Source: Aved-18 sp964606665 (GTDB taxonomy: Bacteria > Cyanobacteriota > Vampirovibrionia > Obscuribacterales > Obscuribacteraceae). From it: a stretch of 64,000 nt of DNA. Where the stretch lies: assembly GCA_964606665.1 (NCBI GenBank), contig CAZSHS010000017.1:1-64000 (forward strand), read 5' to 3'. The position numbers and the translations under genes were made by a program. Shown here piece after piece: positions 36,354 through 45,298 of the stretch (position 1 is the first letter of the stretch; each line of letters begins with the position of its first letter). Under the pieces are notes generated by a model. The model did not search any database, was not told where the DNA came from, and saw only the letters and a list, made by a program, of their open reading frames with translations.

Positions 36354-37414
36354 ACATCTTCCAAGCGTAAAGGCTCGAAGCGCAGAATATCGCGGATTAA
36401 GGATTTACCCAGAATGAGCCCCAGGTCTGATGGCGAAACGCCGGTAGCTGGTCTTCTATAAACCACATCTTCTTCATTTAAAATATGACCGGCAGAAAGA
36501 TCGCGAGCGCTAGCGCATGAAAGTCTGAACTGAGAGCGCCCAATCATTTCGCACTCCGCTGGATTGAGATCGCCTGATCCCAAGAGTGTCTCCATTGTGC
36601 GCACGGCACTGACCAGGTCGCTCATTTCCGTTTCGTCGCATGAAAATCTATGATCTGGTCCAGGCAATTTCTTGTCGATGGTGAAATGTTTTTCTATCCA
36701 GCACGCACCAAGGGCGGTGGCGCCAACTGCAGCACTTGTGCCTTCGGAATGATCCGAAAGTCCAGTCAGACAGCCGAATTTCTGAGCTATAGTGGCAAGT
36801 TTTCTCAGATTTACATGTTCGGGTGGCGTTGGATAAGCCGAGGTGCAATGCAAAACGACTAGGTTTTTGTTTTCTGCCATTTTAATTGTTTCAACAGCAT
36901 CTGCTATCTCTTTTTCGTCTGCCATGCCGGTTGCGATAACGACAGCAAGACCGGTTTTTGCCATGTGTTTGAGCAAACTGGAATTAGTGAGAAAGTCTGA
37001 TCCGTTTTTTAAGATGGGACTGCCTACGCGTGCTAGCAAATCAACTCCTTTTTTAGAAGTTGGGGTGCTGTGGAAGACAATTCCCACTTCATCGCAGTAA
37101 TCTTTCAATTCTTGTACATTTGCTTCACTCAGTTCGCACCGCTTAAACATGTCGTATTGCGACTCGCGCACAGTGCCATTAGTGTTTTCGTATTCCCATT
37201 CAAGGGTGGTATCGCTACTCAAAAAATCTTCGGTTATATAATTTTGGAATTTGACACTATCCACTTTGGCTCTAGCTGCAGCATCAATCATTTGCTTTGC
37301 CAAATTCATATCACCATTGTGATTAATCCCAATTTCGGCCACAATGAAAACCGGTTGGCCATGACCAATTTGTTTGTTTCCGATTTTAATTTCAGAAGCA
37401 AAGAACGAAGTCAA
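36341..37414 (-). CDS. pseI: Pseudaminic acid synthase, PseI (NeuB family)
   Basis: Condenses the 2,4-diacetamido sugar with phosphoenolpyruvate to give pseudaminic acid. The N-terminal TIM barrel has VFIVAEIGINHNGDMNLAKQMI, VKFQNY and FHSTPTSKKGVDLL; a GLSDHSEG segment and the ACWIEKHFT-D-KLPGPDHRFS block follow. The C-terminal SAF-type domain ends near ILGKSLIRDI. TTG 37414 is chosen because GGAGG lies exactly 7 bases upstream. The TTG two codons earlier overlaps the GNAT stop as TTGA but sits only one base from the same GGAGG. Product length is about 357 residues. Confidence 0.92.
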   Translation of the reverse strand: MTSFFASEIKIGNKQIGHGQPVFIVAEIGINHNGDMNLAKQMIDAAARAKVDSVKFQNYITEDFLSSDTTLEWEYENTNGTVRESQYDMFKRCELSEANVQELKDYCDEVGIVFHSTPTSKKGVDLLARVGSPILKNGSDFLTNSSLLKHMAKTGLAVVIATGMADEKEIADAVETIKMAENKNLVVLHCTSAYPTPPEHVNLRKLATIAQKFGCLTGLSDHSEGTSAAVGATALGACWIEKHFTIDKKLPGPDHRFSCDETEMSDLVSAVRTMETLLGSGDLNPAECEMIGRSQFRLSCASARDLSAGHILNEEDVVYRRPATGVSPSDLGLILGKSLIRDILRFEPLRLEDVCEK

Positions 37415-37416
37415 TT

Positions 37417-38382
37417 TCAAACCTCCAGAATAAGGCGATATTGATGTGCACAGAATTTAGCGCTGGCTCCAAGCCTCTGCCAGGTCTTTTGCACCGCAAA
37501 ATTCGTGACATGAGTCCAGATTTCGACCTCTTTAAACTCATTTGCAATTAAGTAGTCGAGCGCAAAATTGACCATCGCTTTGTAAATGCCATGCCCACTA
37601 TGTCGCGGACTGACCGCGTTTAGTGGAATATCTGCCAATTTGGTTTCCTGGTCCAATTTCAAAGTCAAAAAACCAACCAGTTGATTTTCCCGCTCGGCAA
37701 TTATGACTAAATCTGCCATATTGCGACCACCAAGAGAGTTGTAAATCCACTGTTTATAAAGATCTTTGACTTTGTTCTGATCCAAGTGCGGATCTGAGTT
37801 GAAACGATTGATATTGTTTTTGCGTTCGCCAAAACATATTTCGGAAATCTCTTGAAGAGATGTAATATCCGCTTCAGTTGCTACTCTAACTTTAATAGAA
37901 GAGTTGGTTTGACCAACAATGCGCTCGTTCAATCTCAGTTCATAAAGCAGAGTAGTATCCATCAACTCAAAGCCCGCTCTGGATAAAACTAACTGTCCAA
38001 CAGTATCTTCTGGATGGGCTAACACCGATAAGTAGTTGTAATTTGCATCTTTTGCTTTGCTAATTAATTTCGCAAGTAGATTTTGTGCCCATTGCAAAGT
38101 GGCGTGCGAATGGGGGTCAGCATTGGGTGTTATGAAGGGAAAAACTTTCCCCATTTTCATTTGAAAATGCTTTGTATCCCAGTCTAAATACTTAAGTCCG
38201 AAAAGCCAGCACCCATCGGTATTACGGTCCGCGACTAAAAAATTATCATCGCAATTGGGTGTTTTGCAAAATTCGATGACATCTTGCTTCGAGCCGACAT
38301 AAACACAGTGGTCGCTAGAGAGCCACTGAGTAGTAGATTCTTTGACGATTGAATCTGAGATTCCGCTAACATTTTTTGTCAT
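37417..38382 (-). CDS. GNAT acyltransferase, WecD-like, candidate PseH function
   Basis: A 321-residue protein. The N-terminal half contains LKYLDWDTKHFQMKMGKVFPF, similar to the WDSxHFG segment of dTDP-fucosamine acetyltransferase WecD. The C-terminal half is a GNAT domain with an acetyl-CoA loop at SPRHSGHGIYKAMVNFAL. No classical PseH is seen elsewhere in the window, and this gene leads the pseI-wbqC-pseG operon, so it may acetylate N4 of UDP-4-amino-4,6-dideoxy-AltNAc. That role is inferred from context. ATG 38382 faces the divergent gene at 38458 across 75 bases. Confidence 0.75.
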   Translation of the reverse strand: MTKNVSGISDSIVKESTTQWLSSDHCVYVGSKQDVIEFCKTPNCDDNFLVADRNTDGCWLFGLKYLDWDTKHFQMKMGKVFPFITPNADPHSHATLQWAQNLLAKLISKAKDANYNYLSVLAHPEDTVGQLVLSRAGFELMDTTLLYELRLNERIVGQTNSSIKVRVATEADITSLQEISEICFGERKNNINRFNSDPHLDQNKVKDLYKQWIYNSLGGRNMADLVIIAERENQLVGFLTLKLDQETKLADIPLNAVSPRHSGHGIYKAMVNFALDYLIANEFKEVEIWTHVTNFAVQKTWQRLGASAKFCAHQYRLILEV

Positions 38383-38457
38383 AAGTGCTTGATTTTAGCA
38401 CCTCTCAATGCTGTCGATATGATATTCTGATTCACTTGAATAGGGTTTGTAACTAAC

Positions 38458-40233
38458 GTGGCTAAGTCTTTTTTACGCAAAATCATCGATAGTCTTTTGG
38501 GCGAGTCCAAGTCGCAAACGGGCGCTGTGTCTAAGTCTGAACATGAGCCTGCTCTTGAAGCCGCAGTCAAAGATGAAGACTGGTTAAGTGATGGATACAG
38601 TTGGATTCCCGATTGGAAGAAGATAATCGGCGACGATTGGGCGGATTGGCAACGTGCAATAGACGCAGCTCAGGGAGGACCTAGAGTACTTATCGCCACC
38701 GCTGTTGGTGGCAACTCGGTACTTACTCCGCTGGAGACATTGTTTGCTGTTGGACTTACTTTGCGAGGGGCAGAAGTCCATTTTCTTTTGTGCGATAAAG
38801 TTCTTCCAGCCTGTCAAAATGCTTATGGGCAAGATCAAGCGGCTCAAGAATCTTTTCTTAAAAGTGGTCCTGGCGAAAACATGTGCAACTGGTGTTTCGA
38901 TTGTGGTTCGCGGTGTATTGAACCATTAGGATTGAAAATACATAGAATTTCTGACTATTTAAAACCGCAAGATTATTCCAATGCCGATAAACTAGCACAA
39001 GAAGCGATTCTAGACGAGATAGGTTCGTATAAGTACAAGAATATCGAACTGGGCGAAAGCGTTATGTCCGGTACGTTGCGCTTTTTTGGTAGAGGCGATT
39101 TCGATGGTGAAATTTATTCAGAACCAGTGCTTAGAAAATTTTTGAAAGCTGGCATACTCTCTGCTGACGCACTGTTTGCCATGTATGAAAAAGAGCATTT
39201 TGATCACACTGTAGTGAATCAAGGTTTTTATATTCCACAAGGTGTGGAGGTGGAAGTGGCAACCAAAAAGAATTGTCACTTAGTTTGTTGGGACATGTCT
39301 TACCGCAAGCGCTGCATCACTATGACGCACAGCAATACTTATTACCGAACTCTCGTTGATACATCTATTGATGAGTGGAACAAACAATCTTTTGATCAAA
39401 AATTAGAAGATGAAATTACCGAATATTTGGTCGGTCGATGGTCTGGTGCATACGACTGGATGAAATTCCATGAAAGTGGAGCCGACAGCATCCCGCAAGA
39501 ACTGATGCGGGAAATCGGTATCAAGCCAGGCATTCCGGTGATAGGTCTTTTAACCAACGTAGTTTGGGACGCGCAAGTTTATTATCCAGGTAATGCTTTT
39601 CCCAATATGCTCGACTGGTTGATGCAGACAGTTAAATATTTTGCCTCGCGCAAAGACTTACAGTTACTCATTCGTGTTCATCCTGCTGAACTGAAATGTT
39701 GGCAAAAATCGAGACAATTTGCCGAAGACGAAATACGCAAAGTATTTGGCGAGCTGCCCGACAACATTTTTATTATTCCTCCGCAAAGTACCATAAACAC
39801 TTATAAAGCGATGATGGCGTGTGATTCGGTGTTGATCTATGCTACTACCGCTGGTCTTGAGCTTGCGTGCATGGGAATTCCAAGCATAATCTCTGGCGAA
39901 GCCTGGATGCGCGGCAAAAATATAGGTGTTGACATAACCAGTCAAGAACACTATTTCCAGGAATTGGACAAACTACCAATGGGTTCGCGTATGAGTGGCG
40001 AGGCTGTTCGTAATGCCAAAAAATATGCTTATCACTTCTATCTTCGCAAAATGATCGACATCGGAATGTTAGAACCCATGCCCTACGACAATTGTCCGTA
40101 TCGAATTCCAGAGTCGGGTCTTGAGCCCTTTAAGAAAGGGCGCGATCTGGGACTTGATATTATATGTGATGGCATACTAGACGACAAGGAATTCATTTTC
40201 CCTGCCGAGTTGAAAAATACTGTTACTTTATAA
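38458..40233 (+). CDS. Surface-carbohydrate biosynthesis protein with Cys cluster, possible glycosyltransferase
   Basis: A 591-residue protein starting with GTG. The first 75 residues are polar. A Rossmann-like segment GPRVLIATAVGGNSVLTPLETLFAVGLTLRG is followed by a cluster Cys143-x2-Cys146-x2-Cys149-x3-Cys153. The C-terminal half (LLIRVHPAELKCW, then FIIPPQSTINTYKAMMACDSVLIYATTAGLELACMGIPSI) resembles GT-B capsule polysaccharide proteins such as KpsS/KpsC and related nucleotide-sugar enzymes. It could transfer a sugar, perhaps the nonulosonic acid; this is uncertain. The Cys cluster is unusual for such enzymes and suggests metal or Fe-S binding. It overlaps the convergent PIG-L gene by 11 bases. 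Confidence 0.6.
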   Translation: MAKSFLRKIIDSLLGESKSQTGAVSKSEHEPALEAAVKDEDWLSDGYSWIPDWKKIIGDDWADWQRAIDAAQGGPRVLIATAVGGNSVLTPLETLFAVGLTLRGAEVHFLLCDKVLPACQNAYGQDQAAQESFLKSGPGENMCNWCFDCGSRCIEPLGLKIHRISDYLKPQDYSNADKLAQEAILDEIGSYKYKNIELGESVMSGTLRFFGRGDFDGEIYSEPVLRKFLKAGILSADALFAMYEKEHFDHTVVNQGFYIPQGVEVEVATKKNCHLVCWDMSYRKRCITMTHSNTYYRTLVDTSIDEWNKQSFDQKLEDEITEYLVGRWSGAYDWMKFHESGADSIPQELMREIGIKPGIPVIGLLTNVVWDAQVYYPGNAFPNMLDWLMQTVKYFASRKDLQLLIRVHPAELKCWQKSRQFAEDEIRKVFGELPDNIFIIPPQSTINTYKAMMACDSVLIYATTAGLELACMGIPSIISGEAWMRGKNIGVDITSQEHYFQELDKLPMGSRMSGEAVRNAKKYAYHFYLRKMIDIGMLEPMPYDNCPYRIPESGLEPFKKGRDLGLDIICDGILDDKEFIFPAELKNTVTL

Positions 40234-40936
40234 CTTGTCTGAATACTGAAAAAGACTCCGCTTTTTCCATACCAGAAACAGCGCCTCTAAGCTTTGCTAG
40301 AGCTTCTACCGCTTCGTAAGAACGCGGATGTGGAAAAGGTCGCATTTCAGCGTCATAGCATTTGAGTGCTGCCATTTTTTTTTCGAAATGCATTGAAATA
40401 TCCACGAATCTATTAGGCACAAAAGGAAACTGCTGCTGAGCGCTCGACCACTCAGTACTTGATAAAGTTTCAAAAGTGTAGATCGCTTCTATGTTAGAGC
40501 CTGGAAGCGGTCTTGTGGATGTGATAGTGGCACGATGCACCATTTCATGGTCAACATTTAAATCGCCGCCATTATGCGTATAAACTATGTGCGGATTTAT
40601 TTTATTGACGATAGGTTCAATCTTATGAACCAGCTCAAGCAAAGTTATTGAATCAAGCTGATTATCTGGAAAATCTAGAAAAATAGGAGCTTGAGTTCCC
40701 AGAGCTTTAGCTGCGGCATTTGCACACTTACGTAGTTCGTCTATTTCAGATGAGACTTGCGCATCACCAGAATTGGTGCTGGTATAGCGCGATGCCGCTC
40801 CAGTGGCACAAATTACTACATGTACAATATCGCCTTGGTCTGCGTGTTTTGCCATGGTTCCACCAGCTCCCAGAATCTCATCGTCGGGGTGTGCTGCCAC
40901 CATCAATATGCGTTTTGGATTTTTGTTGTCACTCAT
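40223..40936 (-). CDS. PIG-L/LmbE family N-deacetylase
   Basis: A 237-residue zinc-dependent deacetylase. The metal-binding AHPDDEILGAGG motif is at residues 15-26, and the second-site His appears in THNGGDLNVDHEMVHRATI. Members remove N-acetyl groups from sugars. In this locus it could unmask an amino group of a pseudaminic-acid precursor or another glycan residue before further acylation; that is inference from position. It follows a methyltransferase gene by 3 bases at the end of the wzm-wzt operon. Confidence 0.87.
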   Translation of the reverse strand: MSDNKNPKRILMVAAHPDDEILGAGGTMAKHADQGDIVHVVICATGAASRYTSTNSGDAQVSSEIDELRKCANAAAKALGTQAPIFLDFPDNQLDSITLLELVHKIEPIVNKINPHIVYTHNGGDLNVDHEMVHRATITSTRPLPGSNIEAIYTFETLSSTEWSSAQQQFPFVPNRFVDISMHFEKKMAALKCYDAEMRPFPHPRSYEAVEALAKLRGAVSGMEKAESFSVFRQVIK

Positions 40937-40939
40937 GCC

Positions 40940-41581
40940 TTAATTCTCGCGGAATAAATGTACCGTGAAATCATGCGGCATATAGTCGTGGCGAATAATG
41001 CATCTCTTGGTTAGCGTGGAACAGTAATCGAGCACTGCGCTTGGATCTGCATAAAACTCGCCGTCGTCCTTTTTATCTGTCCAGGAACTTAAAGAATTAA
41101 ATGAAATACCAACTTCGCACATCTCGAACATCTTTTTGATTTCGTTTTCCATGCGCGTTTGGTCGCATCCCAAAAAGAAAATTCCACTGGCTATAACCAG
41201 GTCATATTTCTTACTGCTTACTTCGCTTAGGGTGGAAACCTGCAGAGAGTCTTTGATTTCGGGATGACGCAGTTTTGCATTTTGGATCATTTGTTCGACT
41301 GCATCGATTCCAAAATATTCGATTTCTTGATTTTGCTCTTTGAGGTAAGTATATAAATGCGCCAGTCCGCAACCAACGTCTAATATGGTGCGAATTTTTC
41401 TCTTTTGTAAGAAGGGTTCAAGTAATACACTGAAGCGCAACTGTTGACCGTTTTCAGAGCCCCAATCGAGAGATTGATGGCTATTTCCATGTTTCTCTAA
41501 AAGAGGAACAAAATGGTCAGACAATATGTTGTCTAGTTTTTTTGTTTCTTGTCTGGTCATTTTCTTGCAATTATGCGCCAT
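40940..41581 (-). CDS. Class I SAM-dependent methyltransferase (second of two)
   Basis: A 213-residue Rossmann methyltransferase with motif I ILDVGCGLAHLYTYL and a FGIDAVEQMI acidic loop. The C-terminal part includes GISFNSLSSWTDKKDDGEFYADP, a pattern found in small methyltransferases of polysaccharide loci. The substrate is unknown; a sugar hydroxyl or amino group is plausible. Its start overlaps the previous methyltransferase by 25 bases, and the PIG-L deacetylase follows 3 bases later. Confidence 0.8.
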   Translation of the reverse strand: MAHNCKKMTRQETKKLDNILSDHFVPLLEKHGNSHQSLDWGSENGQQLRFSVLLEPFLQKRKIRTILDVGCGLAHLYTYLKEQNQEIEYFGIDAVEQMIQNAKLRHPEIKDSLQVSTLSEVSSKKYDLVIASGIFFLGCDQTRMENEIKKMFEMCEVGISFNSLSSWTDKKDDGEFYADPSAVLDYCSTLTKRCIIRHDYMPHDFTVHLFREN

Positions 41582-42252
41582 TCTGCATGCACACTAACCG
41601 ATGCGGTGGTTACGTCGCTATCTTCCATGGAGTGAATACTTTCGACTTTGAAATTGGGTCCAAGCACATCTAGAGCTTGTCTTTTGGCGTAGAAACAGAT
41701 TTGACCGACACCAGTCATGGTGCCAGCATTAATGTCTTTAGTTACACCGTCTGCACCTGCTTCGCCTGCAGCAAAGCTAGAATGATTCTCGCTATAAGGA
41801 TTGAAGAAAAATTTTCCATCTTTTTTTAAGACTCTATATATTTCTTTGATGGCTGTTTTGGCAGATTCAAATCCGCAGCAAGTGAGCGATCCTCTGTCTA
41901 TAACCAGGTCAAAGAAATCAGATTCGAAAGGAAGCTTGGTGAAATCACCCACTCTCAAATCGCCCTTTAGACCTTCTTTGGCAAAATAATTTTGAGCAAA
42001 TTCGATGGCCGATTTACTTCCGTCGACACCGTAAACACAGAAGCCTTCGCGCGCGGCAAACCAGAGATTATTACCGGTTCCGCAGCCAACTTCGAGAATT
42101 TTGACCTGAGCGCGCTCGACATTTCTTGGAGCATTCCTGAATATAAATGACACTACTGAGTCATAGGGATAGCGCACTGTGTGCCCGGTAGAATATTTTT
42201 CCTCCCAGACTGGATCGAGAGAAACTGTGCGCACTTTCGAGTCGGTAGTCAT
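41557..42252 (-). CDS. Class I SAM-dependent methyltransferase (first of two)
   Basis: A 231-residue methyltransferase. Motif I is ILEVGCGTGNNLWFAA, followed by VYGVDGSKSAIEFA and LPFESDFFDLVIDRGSLTC. The N-terminal segment WEEKYSTGHTVRYPYDSVVSFI is typical of methyltransferases in O-antigen and nonulosonate clusters. It lies 22 bases after the exporter ATPase gene, so it is probably made with the exporter. It may cap or decorate the exported chain, as terminal methylation does in some ABC-exported O-antigens; that is speculative. Confidence 0.82.
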   Translation of the reverse strand: MTTDSKVRTVSLDPVWEEKYSTGHTVRYPYDSVVSFIFRNAPRNVERAQVKILEVGCGTGNNLWFAAREGFCVYGVDGSKSAIEFAQNYFAKEGLKGDLRVGDFTKLPFESDFFDLVIDRGSLTCCGFESAKTAIKEIYRVLKKDGKFFFNPYSENHSSFAAGEAGADGVTKDINAGTMTGVGQICFYAKRQALDVLGPNFKVESIHSMEDSDVTTASVSVHAEWRIIARK

Positions 42253-42274
42253 TGAATGTCCTCTTTTCGGATTA

Positions 42275-43084
42275 TCAGAAAATTGCAGTGGGATTAATAA
42301 ACTTCTTGTGTGCCTGAGATTCTTTGCTTTCGACCATTTCCTGATACATTGGAATGATGTCTTTCACTTCTCCGGCTGAAACAATTTCGCCTGCGTTGAG
42401 CAGAATGGCTGACTGGCAGAAGTCTTCGACAGTCTGCATATTGTGCGAAACGAAAATAATTGACTTACTGTCTTCCTGCAATTTGTATATGCGCTTGAGA
42501 CATTTTTTCTTGAAGTGTTCGTCGCCGACAGAAAGAGCTTCGTCAATCAGTAAAATGTCGCAATCAACGCTTGTAGCGCAGGCGAAAGCCAAACGTACAA
42601 CCATTCCGCTCGAATAAGTCTTGATAGGTTGGTCGAAGAAATCGCCCAGTTCGGCATATTCATTTATTTCTTCCAGGCGGTCTTTCATTTCGTCTTCTGA
42701 AATACCTAAAATCATCCCGTAAAGCAAGGCGTTTTCACGACCCGAATACTCAGGCTGAAAGCCAGCTCCAAGTTCAAGTATGGCAGTTAACCTGCCGCGT
42801 GAGGCAATCTGTCCGGTAGTAGGTTGCACCACTCCGGCCATAAGCTGAAGTAGGGTGGATTTGCCCGAGCCGTTGGCTCCAAGAATAGCTGTGGTGTGCC
42901 TTTCAAACTTGTAAGAAAAATTGCGCAGCGCCCAGTATTCCTTGTGGAAAGAGCGCTTGTTGCGAAAAAGCATTTCTTTTAAGCGGTCAGTAGGCTTGTT
43001 ATAAATGTTGTAGCGCTTAGATACATCTCGAAGTTCGATGTGTGAGCCGGTTATAACAGGATTAGAGTTAATTGTGCTTACCAT
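42275..43084 (-). CDS. wzt: ABC transporter ATP-binding protein, Wzt/TagH-like
   Basis: A 269-residue ATPase of the polysaccharide-export class. Walker A is GANGSGKSTLLQ, the signature is YSSGMVVRLAFA and Walker B is ILLIDEAL. The pre-Walker sequence ALRNFSYKFERHTTAILG is typical of Wzt/TagH. It is short and lacks the C-terminal glycan-binding domain found in Wzt proteins that recognise a capped chain, so it fits the TagH/KpsT-like type. ATG 43084 overlaps the permease stop by one base (TAATG). Confidence 0.93.
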   Translation of the reverse strand: MVSTINSNPVITGSHIELRDVSKRYNIYNKPTDRLKEMLFRNKRSFHKEYWALRNFSYKFERHTTAILGANGSGKSTLLQLMAGVVQPTTGQIASRGRLTAILELGAGFQPEYSGRENALLYGMILGISEDEMKDRLEEINEYAELGDFFDQPIKTYSSGMVVRLAFACATSVDCDILLIDEALSVGDEHFKKKCLKRIYKLQEDSKSIIFVSHNMQTVEDFCQSAILLNAGEIVSAGEVKDIIPMYQEMVESKESQAHKKFINPTAIF

Positions 43085-43995
43085 TAGACGACATCCGCAA
43101 AACTATTTTTGGTTTTGAAAAAGAAGTGGAATCCAAGCGCGCAGACAACCACTGAAATAGAAGTGTATGCAAGATAAGGAATTAGCTCAGGAAGCGCACC
43201 TTCAAGCACAAGCCTTCTATAATCTGTAATCATGCCTGATACTGGATTGACCCACAAAAGAAAGCGTAAATTTTCAGGAAGACGCTCTGCTGGGTAAACA
43301 ATAGGAGTCAAATACATTCCTGCTGAAAGTCCAAGAGCCATGAAGTGTTTGCAGTCTCTGATGAACACACCGATACTAGCGACGAGCCAGCACAATCCAG
43401 CGGTGAAAAGAAAGTGGGGAATCAGCACCAGTGGTAGTAGCAACGTGGTGGCATGCACAGTGCCCGATTGGAAAAAAGCAAAAAGCACTACCAGGGCTAA
43501 GCCAATAATGGCATTGAAGAATGAAGATATAGGCAAAATCAAGGGCAAAATTTCAAGCGGAAACACCACTCGTTTGACCAGATTAGGAACTTCGAGCACT
43601 CTTGTGGTTGCGCCAGACAAAGCTTCGCTCATTGCCGTCCAGGGAATGTAAGCAGTCATCAGATAAAGGGCAAAGTCAGCGGTGCTATTGGTGTTGGAAA
43701 AGCGTACTTGCAAAATGATGCTGAAAAGAAAAGTATAAAGGAGCAGGTGACCTAGTGGGTTCAAGAGAGGCCAAACAGCACCTAGAAGTGACCCGCGAAA
43801 TCTTCCTTCAAAATCACGCCAGACGAATTTGCCAATTAAATCCGCATGGCTCCAAAGTCCCAGAAAGCCCTGCAGGCTAGAGGGGGTGCGACGAGCATCA
43901 ACTAACCGTTCGCTCGAATCACGATTGGCTGCAGCCGTCGTGTTTTGGAGCGGCTTTACTGCCGATTCTGTTTTATCTTGTAGATTAACAGACAT
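43084..43995 (-). CDS. wzm: ABC-2 type polysaccharide export permease, Wzm/TagG-like
   Basis: A 303-residue inner-membrane protein with about six transmembrane helices. After a variable 60-residue N-terminus come the family landmarks DLIGKFVWRDFEGRFRGSLLGAVWPLLNPL and NPVSGMITDYRRLVLEG. Together with the overlapping ATPase gene it forms an exporter that moves undecaprenyl-linked glycan across the inner membrane. It heads the minus-strand operon wzm-wzt-methyltransferases-deacetylase, divergent from the glycosyltransferase at 44144. Confidence 0.93.
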   Translation of the reverse strand: MSVNLQDKTESAVKPLQNTTAAANRDSSERLVDARRTPSSLQGFLGLWSHADLIGKFVWRDFEGRFRGSLLGAVWPLLNPLGHLLLYTFLFSIILQVRFSNTNSTADFALYLMTAYIPWTAMSEALSGATTRVLEVPNLVKRVVFPLEILPLILPISSFFNAIIGLALVVLFAFFQSGTVHATTLLLPLVLIPHFLFTAGLCWLVASIGVFIRDCKHFMALGLSAGMYLTPIVYPAERLPENLRFLLWVNPVSGMITDYRRLVLEGALPELIPYLAYTSISVVVCALGFHFFFKTKNSFADVV

Positions 43996-44143
43996 AAAGA
44001 TTCCCTTGACGTCAGATTACAAGATGCTACCACGAGCGGATAGAGTCAACACCTGCTTATTTTTCATAATGTATACAAAGACCGATTAATTGGTAAAAAT
44101 TCAGGCTATAAAAGAGGCAAATTGGTAGGATGTGGACTGAGTT

Positions 44144-45298
44144 ATGACCCAGTCATCCGAACCTTTAGTTTCTGTAATCATTCCGTTTTACAATGCCCAT
44201 CAGCATTTACGTGAAACTGTGCAGAGTGTTTTGGCTCAAAAATACTCCAATTTTGAAATCATTATTGTTAACGATGGTTCCAAGCCACCCACCATAAGGG
44301 AAGTCCTGCAAGGTCTGGACCTTTCCAAAGTAGAAGTGGTCGATCACCTGGTCAATAAAGGTCTTGCGACAACCAGAAACACCGGAATCCTTGCGGCCAA
44401 AAGTGATTTATTACTTCCACTTGATGCCGATGACCTGATTACACCGGATTGCATCGAAAAAATGGTCAAGCATTTACAGGCAAATTCAGATGTTGCTGCA
44501 GTTTATTCACGGGTGCAAATCTTTGGAGATGTTAATTTAGAGTGGATTCCCGATGCTTCCATGTTCAGCTTGATGTGCGGAATTCCTATTCAAAGCACTC
44601 TTCTTTTTAAAAGAGAAGTTTTTGAAAAAGTTAATGGCTACAATTCCAGCATCAAACGCTCACCGGATGTGGATTTCTGGTTAAGAGTTTTGCATAGCGG
44701 ATTCAAACTCAGTTGTATTGATGAGATTCTTTATCATTATCGAAAATATTCAGGCAGCCTCTCTGATGAAGGTAAACTGACCGAAGTGGAAGACCTGGCA
44801 AGAGCCAACATGCCAATCTTTCTGGAAAATATCGACCAGGTTTACGAGGTTGAAAATCAGAAGTTTCAAAATGTGATGGAAGAGTTGGCTATCATCAAAA
44901 GCGGTTTTAACCAAATGTACTTGGGCTATCTCGATTTGCAAAAACGCTACGCTGATGTACGCACTCAGCTTCTAAAAAGAAAGAAATCATGTCCAGATGA
45001 AGGCGAAATTTTTGAGATTTCGGCTCAATTAGAACTAGCTTTAAAAACTGACTTTGAATGTAATCTGGGCACAGTATCTAATGAAGATCTTGAGTCAGAC
45101 CGGTGGTTGCAAAAGTTGGTTTTGGTTGAAAAAGATTATTTCAGAGCAAAAGCTAATTACTCAATAATCGAAAAAGAATTCACCCAATTGAAAACAATTT
45201 ACCAAAACCTGCATAAACTCTTTGATCAGATGGTCGAGCGTCTGCAACAACTTGGAATTAGATATCAATTAAATAGACTGTTGGGTCGCTCCAATTGA
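44144..45298 (+). CDS. Family 2 glycosyltransferase with C-terminal coiled coil
   Basis: A 384-residue protein. Residues 5-110 form a GT-A domain (VSVIIPFYNAHQHLRETVQSVLAQ, then IIVNDGS and the LPLDADD metal-binding motif). RSPDVDFWLRVL is the expected acceptor-side motif. From about residue 240 the sequence is charged and helical, probably a coiled coil that binds a partner or the membrane. It likely adds a sugar to the exported glycan. The stop TGA overlaps the TTG start of pseF (TTGA). Confidence 0.88.
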   Translation: MTQSSEPLVSVIIPFYNAHQHLRETVQSVLAQKYSNFEIIIVNDGSKPPTIREVLQGLDLSKVEVVDHLVNKGLATTRNTGILAAKSDLLLPLDADDLITPDCIEKMVKHLQANSDVAAVYSRVQIFGDVNLEWIPDASMFSLMCGIPIQSTLLFKREVFEKVNGYNSSIKRSPDVDFWLRVLHSGFKLSCIDEILYHYRKYSGSLSDEGKLTEVEDLARANMPIFLENIDQVYEVENQKFQNVMEELAIIKSGFNQMYLGYLDLQKRYADVRTQLLKRKKSCPDEGEIFEISAQLELALKTDFECNLGTVSNEDLESDRWLQKLVLVEKDYFRAKANYSIIEKEFTQLKTIYQNLHKLFDQMVERLQQLGIRYQLNRLLGRSN

